The notes: generated by a model not told the origin, from the letters alone. DNA of 64,000 bases from Cupriavidus pauculus (GCF_002858765.1 NZ_PJRP01000010.1:124001-188000); one strand, 5' to 3'; shown: positions 17,212-25,923, numbered from the stretch's first letter. Numbers and translations: made by a program.

Positions 17212-17796
17212 ATGAACGCCGTAGAAGCAATCCAACACGTACGAGATGTACTCTCTGAAACCAAGAAACGTGGCGTGGATGCTGTGCAAATAGAGGCCTT
17301 CGATAACTTTCTAGAGGACTTCAGTAAAGGTGCTCCAACGATGGGGGCTGAGGAAGCAAAACGACGCACCACGGTGGACATTGAGCGTTGGAAGATTCAG
17401 AACACGTTTGAAGTAGAGATGTTCAAAGCCGTAATAGAGGCCGGGCAAACAGCGCTTAAATCTGCACTGTTGATCAATGGGGGGGCCGCTGCTGCGTTGC
17501 TGGCGTTCCTCGGCAATTTACTAACGAAGACTCCATCGGCAAATAGCGCGACGCTTGTGTCCGGCGTAGGGTTTGCCTTGCTGATTTTTGTCTGTAGCCT
17601 CGGATCGGCGGGGGTGGCTTCCGGCTTCCGATATCTCTCACAGTTTTGCTATGCAAACCAAAATGGTGACTGTGCAAATAGTTGGATTGCTGCAGGTCAC
17701 GTAATGAACTTCACATCTGTTGCTCTTGGTGTGGCGTCCTTCGGTGGATTTTTTTGGGGTGGCTACATGGCATATCGATCGCTCATTGCAATGTAG
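17212..17796 (+). CDS. Membrane protein of the accessory tail
   Basis: A 194-residue protein. The first 75 residues are soluble and charged (HVRDVLSETKKRGVD; RTTVDIERWKIQN). Three membrane segments follow at about residues 82-104, 112-140 and 158-188 (AAAALLAFLGNLL; FALLIFVCSLGSAGVA; GVASFGGFFWGGY). Base composition is more AT-rich than the structural genes, which suggests later acquisition. A cytoplasmic domain fused to small membrane helices beside a HEPN-like gene is a layout seen in phage-defence modules. The function is not established. Confidence 0.75.
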   Translation: MNAVEAIQHVRDVLSETKKRGVDAVQIEAFDNFLEDFSKGAPTMGAEEAKRRTTVDIERWKIQNTFEVEMFKAVIEAGQTALKSALLINGGAAAALLAFLGNLLTKTPSANSATLVSGVGFALLIFVCSLGSAGVASGFRYLSQFCYANQNGDCANSWIAAGHVMNFTSVALGVASFGGFFWGGYMAYRSLIAM

Positions 17797-17828
17797 TACC
17801 ACGGCATTCTCGCAAACAGAGGTTAGGC

Positions 17829-18452
17829 ATGGTCAACAGAACGTCACCGATGGATGGTGGAGCGGAAGATAGCCCCCCCGAGGGTCATAAATGGCTAAAG
17901 GTTAATGGGGTCGTCGTCGGCACTGTACCTATCACCGGTGATCCCGAAATGGACCTGATAGTCGCCAGAGAATTTCTCGACAAGCGTGGCTTACGGCCTC
18001 CGCCGCCCACGAAATTGCAGAGCATGTTTCGGCAGGCGATTGCGTTTGCCACCGTCTCACGAGACTGCCATGAGATGTTGAATCGGCAACCACGTAACCC
18101 TGTGTATGCAGCGCCGTTCGTTGTCAACATTGCCTTTTCGATTGAACTGTATCTAAAGACTCTTGCCGAGGCTCACGGTGTCACCCCTTGGGGACACGAC
18201 CTTATGAAACTATATGAGGGCTTGCCCGGCGCCGCGCTTGCCGCCTTAAGCAAGGTGACTCCCCACGTGGCGCAAAGCGAGGGACTTGCCGAGACGTCCG
18301 ATGTTGGCGACGCTCTGGCCAACCTCAGGACGGCTTTCGTTGATTGGCGGTACTTGTACGAAAAGGAAAGCACTGAGATGGTTCACATCCCAAGTGCGAT
18401 TTTTGTGGCACGAGCCCTGCACGAGGCGTGCTTGGCCTCCGGCATCAAATAG
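17829..18452 (+). CDS. HEPN-like protein of the accessory tail
   Basis: A 207-residue protein with AGAGG before the ATG. After a variable N-terminus, the block FVVNIAFSIELYLKTLAEA followed by WGHDLMKLYEGLP resembles HEPN-type helical proteins with an N-x-x-F-x-x-E-L-x-L-K helix and a GHDL turn. The classic RxxxxH RNase motif is not clearly present, so catalysis is uncertain. It follows the membrane protein by 32 bases, probably as one unit, and is the last gene before attR, a common site for defence cargo. Confidence 0.65.
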   Translation: MVNRTSPMDGGAEDSPPEGHKWLKVNGVVVGTVPITGDPEMDLIVAREFLDKRGLRPPPPTKLQSMFRQAIAFATVSRDCHEMLNRQPRNPVYAAPFVVNIAFSIELYLKTLAEAHGVTPWGHDLMKLYEGLPGAALAALSKVTPHVAQSEGLAETSDVGDALANLRTAFVDWRYLYEKESTEMVHIPSAIFVARALHEACLASGIK

Positions 18453-18732
18453 AGCACTGCCTAGCCCACACCGCGTCGCCAGAATCGTTTTTCAGAGCCC
18501 CGAACCGCCCAAGCTAACCCATGCCCCCGTTCGGCAATTTTGACGCGGCCACCGCGAAGGGGTCGGTTCCCCGGAACCCGTTTCACCCCGAGGCAAACCC
18601 GCTGCTTAACCATCGGGTTTGCTCGTTGCCCGGTGCCAGCTTCGCCGCACATTGTCGTGGAGTGGCTCAAGCGGTTCATGTAGAGTGCGTGTCTGTTGAT
18701 GTATGATGCGGGTTCGCTGAGGTACGTCCCGG

Positions 18733-18778
18733 ATTCGTAATGCGAAGGTCGTAGGTTCGACTCCTATCTCCGGCACCA
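18733..18778. repeat. Right attachment site (attR) of the tRNA-Thr element
   Basis: The second copy of the 46-base tRNA-Thr 3' end. It is followed by the original tRNA terminator (18793-18821), showing where the uninterrupted gene once ended. Confidence 0.93.
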
Positions 18779-18792
18779 TCACTTGAAGTAGG

Positions 18793-18821
18793 AAGGGCAG
18801 CCCATTCGGGTTGCCCTTTTT
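18793..18821 (+). terminator. Original tRNA-Thr terminator
   Basis: A 10-bp stem with one G-T pair (AAGGGCAGCCC with GGGTTGCCCTT) and a T-run lie 15 bases after attR. Confidence 0.88.
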
Positions 18822-18901
18822 GCTTTGGTCCCCAGACGTCTCCAGCAATCTTCCGGCAGTTCAGGTCATCGCGTTGACTAGCGCCCTGGGCCGCGCGATC
18901 G

Positions 18902-19291
18902 TCATCCACCGCACTGCCTCACGATCATCGCCGCATTGGCCACCGCCCCGAGCATCTGCCCACGATCCACTTCGGCCTCGATGCGATAGTCCGCCTGCAG
19001 CCGCAGCAGCCTGCCTCGATTGAGCATCCGCGCCAGGGCGATCGATCGCCAGTAGCCCGGATGCTCGCGACGCACGCCCGGATGGTATAGCTGGTTGACG
19101 AGCGTCTCGTGCTTGCCAGTCTTGCGAAATCCGCCGCTACCCGGCGCAGGCAGCGCGCAATGCCATGCATAGGCAGCGTGATAGGCCGCGTAGTAGCAGC
19201 GGCTGATGGCCGACCGGAAATTGGCCTCGCCATGCGCGGCCTCGGCGATGACGGCCGCGCACCGGAGGATCTCGCCCGCACCCACACTCAT
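18902..19291 (-). CDS. HEPN-domain protein
   Basis: A 129-residue helical protein. FRSAISRCYYAAYHAAYAW is the typical HEPN helix, and Arg31-x6-His38 fits the catalytic R-x4-6-H motif of HEPN ribonucleases. The start at 19291 overlaps the upstream gene by ATGA, so the two are co-translated. HEPN proteins often act as RNase toxins or defence effectors with a coupled partner. It lies outside attR, on the chromosome side. Confidence 0.75.
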   Translation of the reverse strand: MSVGAGEILRCAAVIAEAAHGEANFRSAISRCYYAAYHAAYAWHCALPAPGSGGFRKTGKHETLVNQLYHPGVRREHPGYWRSIALARMLNRGRLLRLQADYRIEAEVDRGQMLGAVANAAMIVRQCGG

Positions 19292-19686
19292 GGCTGAAAT
19301 ACGACGTCGAGTTGTGCGGACGGCGTGAGGCCGCGGGCCAGTTGCAGCGCCGTCAGCGCCTCGTTCAGCGCGTAGGTATCGAAACCCTCCCCCACACGCA
19401 CCACATAGAGCACGGCATCGTCTTCCACGTCGAGACCAGCGCATTCGCGCGATACCTGGCAGTCCGCCAGCGACCGGCCATGCCGACGCAGCAGCGCGTC
19501 TGCGGCATCGAGATGCAGCGCCTCCAACGCGGCCCCATCGCGGGCCTTCGCGCGCCCGGCGTCGCGCGACGCGTCACCGTGCAAGTACGACAGCACGGAC
19601 GACCGCGCCACGTTTCCCGCCGCATCCACGGCACCCACTCCTGCAGCGCCGTCAGCACCCGCAGCTTCCCTCACCATTCCCATCAT
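19288..19686 (-). CDS. Partner of the HEPN protein, function unknown
   Basis: A 132-residue protein with a strong ribosome site (AAGGAGGA) five bases before the ATG at 19686. Its C-terminal part (DVEDDAVLYVVRVGEGFDTYALNEAL) is mixed alpha/beta; no nucleotidyltransferase GS-x-D motif is visible, so this is not a standard MNT-HEPN pair. Tight overlap with the HEPN gene suggests a two-component module in which it could be the antitoxin or sensor. Confidence 0.65.
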   Translation of the reverse strand: MMGMVREAAGADGAAGVGAVDAAGNVARSSVLSYLHGDASRDAGRAKARDGAALEALHLDAADALLRRHGRSLADCQVSRECAGLDVEDDAVLYVVRVGEGFDTYALNEALTALQLARGLTPSAQLDVVFQP

Positions 19687-19815
19687 CAAGTCCTCCTTCT
19701 CGCTGGATATCCGGATTGGATGACGGAAATTCTAGGCACGAAACGCCGCGAAAAACCGTGGCGCCTGCTAAATCGGATTTGTCTCAATAAGGTTTTGAGG
19801 GCCGGTGCCGGCCCG

Positions 19816-20247
19816 TTACGACACCACGCGCGGATGGTAGGCCGGCTGCCATACCTCGGCGATGCCGCCGCGCATCGGCACGAATCCGTCGCAGCCCAGC
19901 ATCTGCAGCACCACCGCTTCCATACGCTCGATCGATGCCGACTTGGGCAGATGTTCGACGACGCCACAGCTTTCCAGCGTATCCGGCACGCGCAGCCACA
20001 TGTTGTCGGACAGCAGCAGGATGCGCGCGTGGGGCAGCGTCTGGTGCAGCCGGCGCAGCAGGTACCAGTTGTCGCTGGCGTCGCCGGTCATGCCATAGAG
20101 CACGATGGAGGTCACCAGGCTGGGGTCCAGCGCCAGGATGCCGGCCGGGTCCAGGGCACGCACGGCGCCGATGCCCGGCATCCGCTCCAGCAGCCGCTGC
20201 ATGCCCAGCCGCACCAGCGGTTGGTCTTCGATCACGAGTGCGGTCAT
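19816..20247 (-). CDS. Stand-alone receiver-like protein lacking the phospho-acceptor Asp
   Basis: A 143-residue single-domain receiver. The acidic pair (IED, residues 6-8), hydrophobic beta strands and the conserved Lys in LPKSAS are present. At the end of strand three, where CheY-type proteins have the phosphorylated Asp, the sequence reads VLYGM (Tyr51). It has no output domain. GGGGAGA precedes the ATG. It may be a phosphorylation-independent or ligand-binding pseudo-receiver. Confidence 0.75.
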   Translation of the reverse strand: MTALVIEDQPLVRLGMQRLLERMPGIGAVRALDPAGILALDPSLVTSIVLYGMTGDASDNWYLLRRLHQTLPHARILLLSDNMWLRVPDTLESCGVVEHLPKSASIERMEAVVLQMLGCDGFVPMRGGIAEVWQPAYHPRVVS

Positions 20248-20620
20248 GTTGCGTCTCCCCTGACGTCTGGTTTTGATACGGGAGACTGAGCAAACGGCGT
20301 GCCAGACAATTTCTGGCCAGTCACGCAGAGCGCGTGCAACCGCAAATTTGGCTGAAATGCTGGCCGGACAGCGTAGTTTTGGAGGCCGCGCGTGGCCATC
20401 GTACGAAAAGCCAAGGGCAAGCGTGCAACCGTCCGGGTGTTACGGGTGACGTAACGTGTCACCCTGACCGTAACAGACGCCCCCGGATACGAAATTCTGC
20501 GCGAAATGGCGAACCGGATGAACGAAGCTGGCCGAGCGAACCCGCCGAACGAATCGGCCAAACGAATCGGCCAAACGAACCGGCCGCCAGTCCATGGCAG
20601 CCAGCCCGAATCCGGCGGAA
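20248..20620. other. Intergenic region with a short 13-bp tandem repeat
   Basis: This 370-base stretch has no credible gene; a 108-codon plus-strand frame is Arg/Pro/Asn-rich shadow. From 20549 a 13-base unit (ACGAATCGGCCAA) is repeated two times and then a third time with changes. The region holds the promoter of the receiver gene. Confidence 0.5.
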
Positions 20621-22234
20621 TCAGGTCACCGTGATGCGGTCGTCGATGACCCGCACCTGACCGCCGGTCTTGTCTTCCATGACCGCCATCACCTTGTGCC
20701 CCACCTGCAGGGTCACACCGCCATGGATGCGGCGGCCCACCGCGATCATGGCCTCGTCCGACGGCTTGATCTGTTCGGTCAGCTTCGCGATCTCGGCATC
20801 AAGCTCGAACAGGTCGCGATTGATCTTGTACATGGTGGCCCGCGCCTTCTCGCGGACGTCGCCCTGGGCGCGCTCCGGGTTCTTGGCAAAGAAGGCCACC
20901 AGTTGCTGCAGCTTGGCCTGGTCATCCAGCACCTTGCGGCGACGCGCTTCCAGCTCGGCCTTCTGCTGGTCCGCAAACGGGTTCAGGCCAACCTGCACGG
21001 CAGTGGCCGATCCCGCCGGGGCGCCCAGCGTTGCCACGCTGACCGATTGCAGCGCGCGCGTACGGCCGCCACTGATGCTGCCCTGGGACGTGGGCGTGCC
21101 TACCACCACGCGCTCGCCCGCCGACACGTCGCTCTGGCGGATGCCGCTTTCCACGACCACCTCGGTCGCCGCCTCGACAATCGCATTCTGGATGTAACGC
21201 GCATGCACCGCGCCCTTGGTGCGCACGCTGGCCACCTCGTTGGGGTCGCCGCCATGGGCCGAATCCGCCTTGCCGATGATGCCGCCCTTGACGATCACGT
21301 CGCCGCCAGCTTCCACATGGGCGGCCTCGATGGTGCCCTGCACCACCACGTCGCCCGTGACGCGCACCGACATGCCCGTGCGGATATCGCCCGACACGCG
21401 CAGCGAGCCATCGAAATTGACGTTGCCCGAATGCAGGTCCACCGCGTCCACGTCGACCACGGGGCTGACGATCACGCCGTTGGGCAGCACGCGCGGCGAT
21501 CCGGCGATCACCGCCAGCAGCAGGTTCGGGTCGTTCGGGTCCGCGGCCACGCCGGTCAAGTCTGCCGCATAAGGCGTGTCGACCACGGGATCGGCGGCAA
21601 TCGGCTTGCCCAGCACGTCCATGCCGTCCTTGCCAGACCTGGCAGGCGTGCGGCGCATCAGCGCCGTGCCGGGGTTCACCAGCAGCAGGCTGCCGAGGTC
21701 GCGCAAGTCAACGCGCTCGTCCTCGTTGTCCGCCTGTGCCGGCCGTTGCTGCTGCACCATGCTGTCGAAACGGGCCGTCTCGCCCTGCACGGGCGCCACG
21801 CCGCGTGCGATCTCGCGGCCTTCGCAACTGCCTGCCTCCAGGGCTACGCCGATGGCAGCCGAATCGAGCAGCGCCACCACGCCCATCGACGCCGCGGCGG
21901 CAGCGATATCGCTTTCGTCGATGGTGCGCCCGCCCTCGGGCGGCATCAGCGTCAGCAGCAGCTGCAGCTTGTCGGCGGAGATCTCCAGCTCGAAGGCGCC
22001 GTCCAGTACCGTGCCGATCACCGCATCGATTTCACGGTCGGTCAGCTGGCACTGGGTCAGGAATCCTGTCACGGCGGCCTGGTCCAGGCGCGCCCCCTGC
22101 CAGCCGTGCTCGGCCAGCGATGCTTCCAGCGCCGCCCGGTCCGGCGGCACCCGGCCGGTCTCTGGCGTAAAACACGCCCTTACCTGATCGCCCGGCTGGT
22201 TGAGTTCCAGGCGTAATCCCACGTCCGCGTTCAT
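20621..22234 (-). CDS. FapA family protein (DUF342, polymer-forming beta-helix)
   Basis: A 537-residue protein. Residues around 200-330 contain repeated short strands rich in Gly and Val (SGDIRTGMSVRVTGDVVVQG; VEAGGDVIVKGGIIGK) that form the FapA right-handed beta-helix. The C-terminal about 100 residues form a coiled coil (ELEARRRKVLDDQAKLQQL). FapA proteins are cytoplasmic and often linked to flagella or type IV pili and c-di-GMP. The start at 22234 gives the usual N-terminus (MNADVGLRLELNQPG); the longer frame upstream looks non-coding. Confidence 0.85.
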   Translation of the reverse strand: MNADVGLRLELNQPGDQVRACFTPETGRVPPDRAALEASLAEHGWQGARLDQAAVTGFLTQCQLTDREIDAVIGTVLDGAFELEISADKLQLLLTLMPPEGGRTIDESDIAAAAASMGVVALLDSAAIGVALEAGSCEGREIARGVAPVQGETARFDSMVQQQRPAQADNEDERVDLRDLGSLLLVNPGTALMRRTPARSGKDGMDVLGKPIAADPVVDTPYAADLTGVAADPNDPNLLLAVIAGSPRVLPNGVIVSPVVDVDAVDLHSGNVNFDGSLRVSGDIRTGMSVRVTGDVVVQGTIEAAHVEAGGDVIVKGGIIGKADSAHGGDPNEVASVRTKGAVHARYIQNAIVEAATEVVVESGIRQSDVSAGERVVVGTPTSQGSISGGRTRALQSVSVATLGAPAGSATAVQVGLNPFADQQKAELEARRRKVLDDQAKLQQLVAFFAKNPERAQGDVREKARATMYKINRDLFELDAEIAKLTEQIKPSDEAMIAVGRRIHGGVTLQVGHKVMAVMEDKTGGQVRVIDDRITVT

Positions 22235-22473
22235 GGCTCCCCGCTTTCTCGTTCTGCATGGCGCCATGCCGGCTGGGGTTCGTGCCCCGGGTCCTTCCGC
22301 TTGGACGGCCGTACCTGCGCCAACTCTGCTTGTCGTGATCGAAGGTATAACGGCAAGCGGCAGAGTGAGCTTTAGCCCACAAAAGTGGGGTAGCCATGTT
22401 CTGGCGGTGGTTTGGCGGCGAATTCGGTAAACTGTCGACCTTTCCGAAGCATTCAAAGCCCCACCCTTTCCCG

Positions 22474-23319
22474 ATGTCCAGCACCCACGAAGTCCGTCCC
22501 GGCCAGTCCATCGAGCTGCTCAAGGAACTCCATATCCTGACGCGCGACGGCAAGATGAACCAGGACAGCCGCCGCAAGCTCAAGCAGGTCTATCACCTGT
22601 TCCAGTTCATCGAGCCGCTGCTGCGCGAGGTCAAGGACGCCAAGGATGTCGTGTCGCTGGTGGATCACGGCGCGGGCAAGTCCTACCTGGGCTTTATCCT
22701 CTACGACCTGTTCTTCAAGGACCTGAAGGACATTTCGCATATCTACGGCATCGAGACGCGCGAGGAACTGGTCACCAGTTCTACCGCCCTGGCCGAGCGC
22801 CTGGGTTTTCCGGGGATGTCGTTCCTGAACCTGTCCGTGGCGGACTCGATCACATCGCCGGCGCTGCCGGAGACCATCGACGTTGTCACGGCGCTGCACG
22901 CGTGCAACACCGCCACCGACGACGCCATCCACTTCGCGTTGGCCAAGCGCGCGCAGCATATCGTGCTGGTGCCCTGCTGCCAGGCCGAAGTGGCCTCGGT
23001 GCTGCGCAAGCACAAGGGCCGCCTGCTGGCCGGCAATCCGATGACGGAAATCTGGCGCCACCCGCTGCACACGCGCGAATTCGGCAGCCAGCTGACCAAC
23101 GTGCTGCGCTGCCTGCAGCTGGAAGCGCACGGCTATCAGGTCAGCGTGACGGAACTGGTGGGCTGGGAACACTCGATGAAAAACGAGCTGATCATCGCCC
23201 AGTACAAGGACTTGCCGCGCCGGCGCCCGGCCGAGCGGCTGCAACAGGTGCTGGAGTCCGTGGGGCTGGAGGAACTGGGCGAACGCTTCTTCACGTCCGC
23301 CACGGCCACGCCCACGTAA
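22474..23319 (+). CDS. Class I SAM-dependent methyltransferase-like protein
   Basis: A 281-residue protein. VVSLVDHGAGKSYLGFILYDLF is the SAM-binding motif I of the Methyltransf_32 type, and IDVVTALHACNTATDDAIHFAL plus IVLVPCCQAE (a PCC motif) are the following hallmark blocks. Proteins of this type act on RNA or small molecules; the substrate is unknown. An upstream in-frame ATG at 22396 exists, but the intervening residues are not family-like. Confidence 0.82.
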   Translation: MSSTHEVRPGQSIELLKELHILTRDGKMNQDSRRKLKQVYHLFQFIEPLLREVKDAKDVVSLVDHGAGKSYLGFILYDLFFKDLKDISHIYGIETREELVTSSTALAERLGFPGMSFLNLSVADSITSPALPETIDVVTALHACNTATDDAIHFALAKRAQHIVLVPCCQAEVASVLRKHKGRLLAGNPMTEIWRHPLHTREFGSQLTNVLRCLQLEAHGYQVSVTELVGWEHSMKNELIIAQYKDLPRRRPAERLQQVLESVGLEELGERFFTSATATPT

Positions 23320-23349
23320 GTGGGCACGTGAGCCGGCGCGGGGATCGCC

Positions 23350-23922
23350 TCAGAGATCGCTCTTGCCCGCCATCCACTTGAGCCAGCCGGCGTGGCCAAG
23401 CTGGCGCAGGGTTTCCATGTTCCGCTCGTAGATGTCCTCGGCCTCGGGGAAGGCCTCCGCCGCACGGGCGATGCTGTCCTCGCGCAGCAGGTGCAGGATC
23501 GGATACGGCGCGCGGTTCGTGTAGTTCTCGATATCGTCCGGCGCCGTGCCCTCGAACTGGTATTGCGGATGGAAGCTCGCAATCTGCAGCATGCCTTCCA
23601 GCCGCAGGCTGCCGAGCAGCCGGTCCGCGAAATACAGGAAGTCGTTGTACGCCAGGAAGTCGGCCAGCGCATGCGGCACGATCAGCAGCGTGGTATCCAC
23701 CTGCTCGGGATCGGCCTCGGCCAGCCCGCGCAATTCGCGCTCCAGGTCGTCCAGCACGTCCTCGTCACGCGTGGCCTGGCTGACCACATACCGTACCTGC
23801 CCCTTCACATGCACGCTCTTGGCGAACGGGCACAGGTTCAGGCCGATCACGGCGCGCGTGAGCCAGTGGCGTACGTCGGCAACGACGCGGTCGTCTTCCG
23901 GGCGGGCGGCCTGCTCCGTCAT
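23350..23922 (-). CDS. DUF1415 family protein
   Basis: A 190-residue protein matching the DUF1415 pattern: WLTRAVIGLNLCPFAKSVH near the N-terminus, TTLLIVPHALADFLAYNDFL, QIASFHPQYQFEGT and APYPILHLLREDSI. The biochemical role is unknown. It sits immediately downstream of the flavoprotein gene; a GTG six bases earlier would overlap that stop, so the two are probably coupled. Confidence 0.88.
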   Translation of the reverse strand: MTEQAARPEDDRVVADVRHWLTRAVIGLNLCPFAKSVHVKGQVRYVVSQATRDEDVLDDLERELRGLAEADPEQVDTTLLIVPHALADFLAYNDFLYFADRLLGSLRLEGMLQIASFHPQYQFEGTAPDDIENYTNRAPYPILHLLREDSIARAAEAFPEAEDIYERNMETLRQLGHAGWLKWMAGKSDL

Positions 23923-23924
23923 GG

Positions 23925-25547
23925 TCACTGCCCGTTCGCGATGTGCAGCGCCACGGCCTCGGCCACTTCGATGCCGTCGATGGCCGCCGAATAGATGCCA
24001 CCCGCATAACCGGCGCCCTCGCCGGCCGGATACAGGCCGCGCACGTTGATGCTCTGGTAGTCGTCGCGATTGCGACGAATGCGCAGCGGCGACGACGTAC
24101 GCGTCTCCACCCCCGTCAGCACGGCATCGTGCATGGCAAACCCGGCAATCTTCTTGTCGAGTTCCGGCAGGGCCTCGCGGATGGCGTTGATGACGTAGTC
24201 CGGCAGCGACGTGCTCAGGTCGGTCGGCGTTACGCCCGGCTTGTACGACGGTTCGACGGAACCCAGCGACGTGGACGCGCGTCCGGCAATGAAATCGCCC
24301 ACGAGCTGGCCCGGCGCGCGATAGTCGCTACCGCCCAGTTCAAACGCTCGCTCTTCCCACTTTCGCTGAAATGCGATGCCCGCCAGCGGGCCGCCGGGGA
24401 AGTCCTCCTCCGGCGTGATGCCCACCACGATGCCCGCGTTGGCGTTGCGCTCGGCGCGGTAATACTGGCTCATGCCGTTCGTGACCAGGCGCCCCGGCTC
24501 GGACGCCGCCGCCACCACGGTGCCGCCCGGGCACATGCAGAAGCTGTACACGGCACGGCCGTTGCTGGCGTGGTGCACCACCTTGTAGTCGGCGGCGCCC
24601 AGCAGCTTGTTGCCCGCGAACTTGCCAAAGCGGCTGCGGTTGATCAGGCCCTGCGGGTGCTCGATCCGGAATCCCAGCGAGAACGGCTTGGCCTCCATGA
24701 ACACGCCCCGGTCATGCAGCATGTGGAACGTGTCACGCGCGCTGTGTCCCACGGCCAGGATCACGTGGTCGCACGCCAGGTAGTCGCCGTTGGAAAGCTT
24801 CAGGCCGCGCACCTGGCCGTTGTCGATGTCGAAATCGTCCACGCGCGTCTCGAAGCGGATCTCCGCGCCCAGTTCCAGCATTTCGGCGCGCATCTTCTCG
24901 ACCATGCTCACCAGCCGGAACGTGCCGATGTGGGGCCGCGCCTTGTACAGGATGTCCTCCGGCGCGCCGGCGCGCACGAACTCTTCCAGCACCTTGCGGC
25001 CGTAGTGCTTCGGGTCCTTGATCTGGCTGTACAGCTTGCCGTCCGAGAACGTACCCGCGCCGCCCTCGCCAAACTGCACGTTCGATTCGGGGTTCAGCAC
25101 GCTCTTGCGCCACAGGCCGAACGTGTCCTTGGTCCGTTCGCGCACTTCCTTGCCACGCTCCAGGATGATCGGGCGGTAGCCCATCTGCGCCAGCAGCAGG
25201 CCGGCCAGCAGGCCGCACGGCCCCAGGCCGATGACGACCGGACGCGACTTCGGGCCGCCTTCGGGCGCCCTGGCCACGAAGTGGTAAGCCATGTCCGGCG
25301 CCACGCTCCAGTTCGGTTTGGCACCCATGCGCTTGACTGCCGCGGCCTCGTCCTTGACCTCGATGTCGATGATGTAGGTCAGCTTGATATCGTCGCGCTT
25401 GCGGGCATCGTGCGCGCGGCGGAACACCGTAAATCCGACAAGGCCGTCGCCCTTGACACCGATCTGGGCCAGATGGCTGCGCACGGCAGCCTCGAGGTCG
25501 CTCTCGACGTGGTCGAGCGGCAGTTTGACTTCACTGAGACGTAGCAT
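23925..25547 (-). CDS. FAD-dependent oxidoreductase (COG2509-type dehydrogenase)
   Basis: A 540-residue flavoprotein. The dinucleotide-binding motif VIGLGPCGLLAGLLLAQMG lies at about residue 110, after an N-terminal ferredoxin-like domain (residues 1-100). NVQFGEGGAGTFSDGKLYS, HVILAVGHSARDTFHML and a C-terminal LYPAGEGAGYAGGIYSAAIDG complete the COG2509 signature. The substrate is unknown. It overlaps the upstream DUF2917-like gene by 17 bases. Confidence 0.9.
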   Translation of the reverse strand: MLRLSEVKLPLDHVESDLEAAVRSHLAQIGVKGDGLVGFTVFRRAHDARKRDDIKLTYIIDIEVKDEAAAVKRMGAKPNWSVAPDMAYHFVARAPEGGPKSRPVVIGLGPCGLLAGLLLAQMGYRPIILERGKEVRERTKDTFGLWRKSVLNPESNVQFGEGGAGTFSDGKLYSQIKDPKHYGRKVLEEFVRAGAPEDILYKARPHIGTFRLVSMVEKMRAEMLELGAEIRFETRVDDFDIDNGQVRGLKLSNGDYLACDHVILAVGHSARDTFHMLHDRGVFMEAKPFSLGFRIEHPQGLINRSRFGKFAGNKLLGAADYKVVHHASNGRAVYSFCMCPGGTVVAAASEPGRLVTNGMSQYYRAERNANAGIVVGITPEEDFPGGPLAGIAFQRKWEERAFELGGSDYRAPGQLVGDFIAGRASTSLGSVEPSYKPGVTPTDLSTSLPDYVINAIREALPELDKKIAGFAMHDAVLTGVETRTSSPLRIRRNRDDYQSINVRGLYPAGEGAGYAGGIYSAAIDGIEVAEAVALHIANGQ

Positions 25548-25923
25548 GGGGTACCGATTCTTCTGCGGCCTGGATGTCTGGTGGCCGGGCGTTACCCAGC
25601 AGGAGGCCAGAACGGCCGAGCCGCGATTTTAGCAGCGACCACAGCCCCGGGCGCGCCGCCGGCGTCATGATCCGCAACTGCACCGGCCCCCGCGCCACCA
25701 GCTGGTGCCAGCCTGCCGTATCCATCACACGGACACCCCCGGCGCACATGTTCCGCGGCACCTGGCACATCTGTTCGGCCAGCCAGCGCGGCGCGCCCGC
25801 CACGACCACCCGACCCTGCTGCACATGCACCACGGCGCCGGCCTTCAGGTGCAGCGTCAGGCACTGGCCGGAAGCCAGGACGATGGTCTGGACGCCTTCG
25901 GAAAGGATCTCTGGGGATGACAT
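25531..25923 (-). CDS. Small DUF2917-like protein
   Basis: A 130-residue protein whose first 75 residues (LASGQCLTLHLKAGAVVHVQQGRVVV...) form a cupin-like beta-rich segment reminiscent of DUF2917 proteins of Burkholderiales. The assignment is by pattern only. It is the first gene of the minus-strand unit with the flavoprotein and DUF1415 genes and is divergent from the MocR regulator. Confidence 0.7.
   Translation of the reverse strand: MSSPEILSEGVQTIVLASGQCLTLHLKAGAVVHVQQGRVVVAGAPRWLAEQMCQVPRNMCAGGVRVMDTAGWHQLVARGPVQLRIMTPAARPGLWSLLKSRLGRSGLLLGNARPPDIQAAEESVPHATSQ

Larger units (their letters stand above)
7945..18778. mobile_element. Integrated phage-satellite-like element in tRNA-Thr(CGU)
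   Basis: A 10.8-kb island bounded by 46-bp perfect direct repeats that copy the 3' end of tRNA-Thr. Order: integrase, hypothetical, terminator, small protein, Toprim primase, RepA-like ATPase, hairpin/TTCGGGG-repeat region, small proteins, terminase-small-subunit-like protein, winged-helix protein, coiled proteins, HK97-type major capsid protein, then a lower-GC two-gene tail. There is no portal, large terminase, tail or lysis gene, so it cannot make a phage alone. The set fits a satellite that supplies its own capsid and packaging specificity and takes the rest from a helper phage. A decayed prophage is the alternative. Confidence 0.85.

Noticed and set aside
18902..19686. HEPN pair as part of the tRNA-Thr element
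   Set aside because: It lies beyond attR and beyond the original tRNA-Thr terminator, so it belongs to the flanking chromosome.
20594..22216. 540-codon plus-strand frame opposite fapA
   Set aside because: Shadow of the fapA codons; His/Arg-rich composition.
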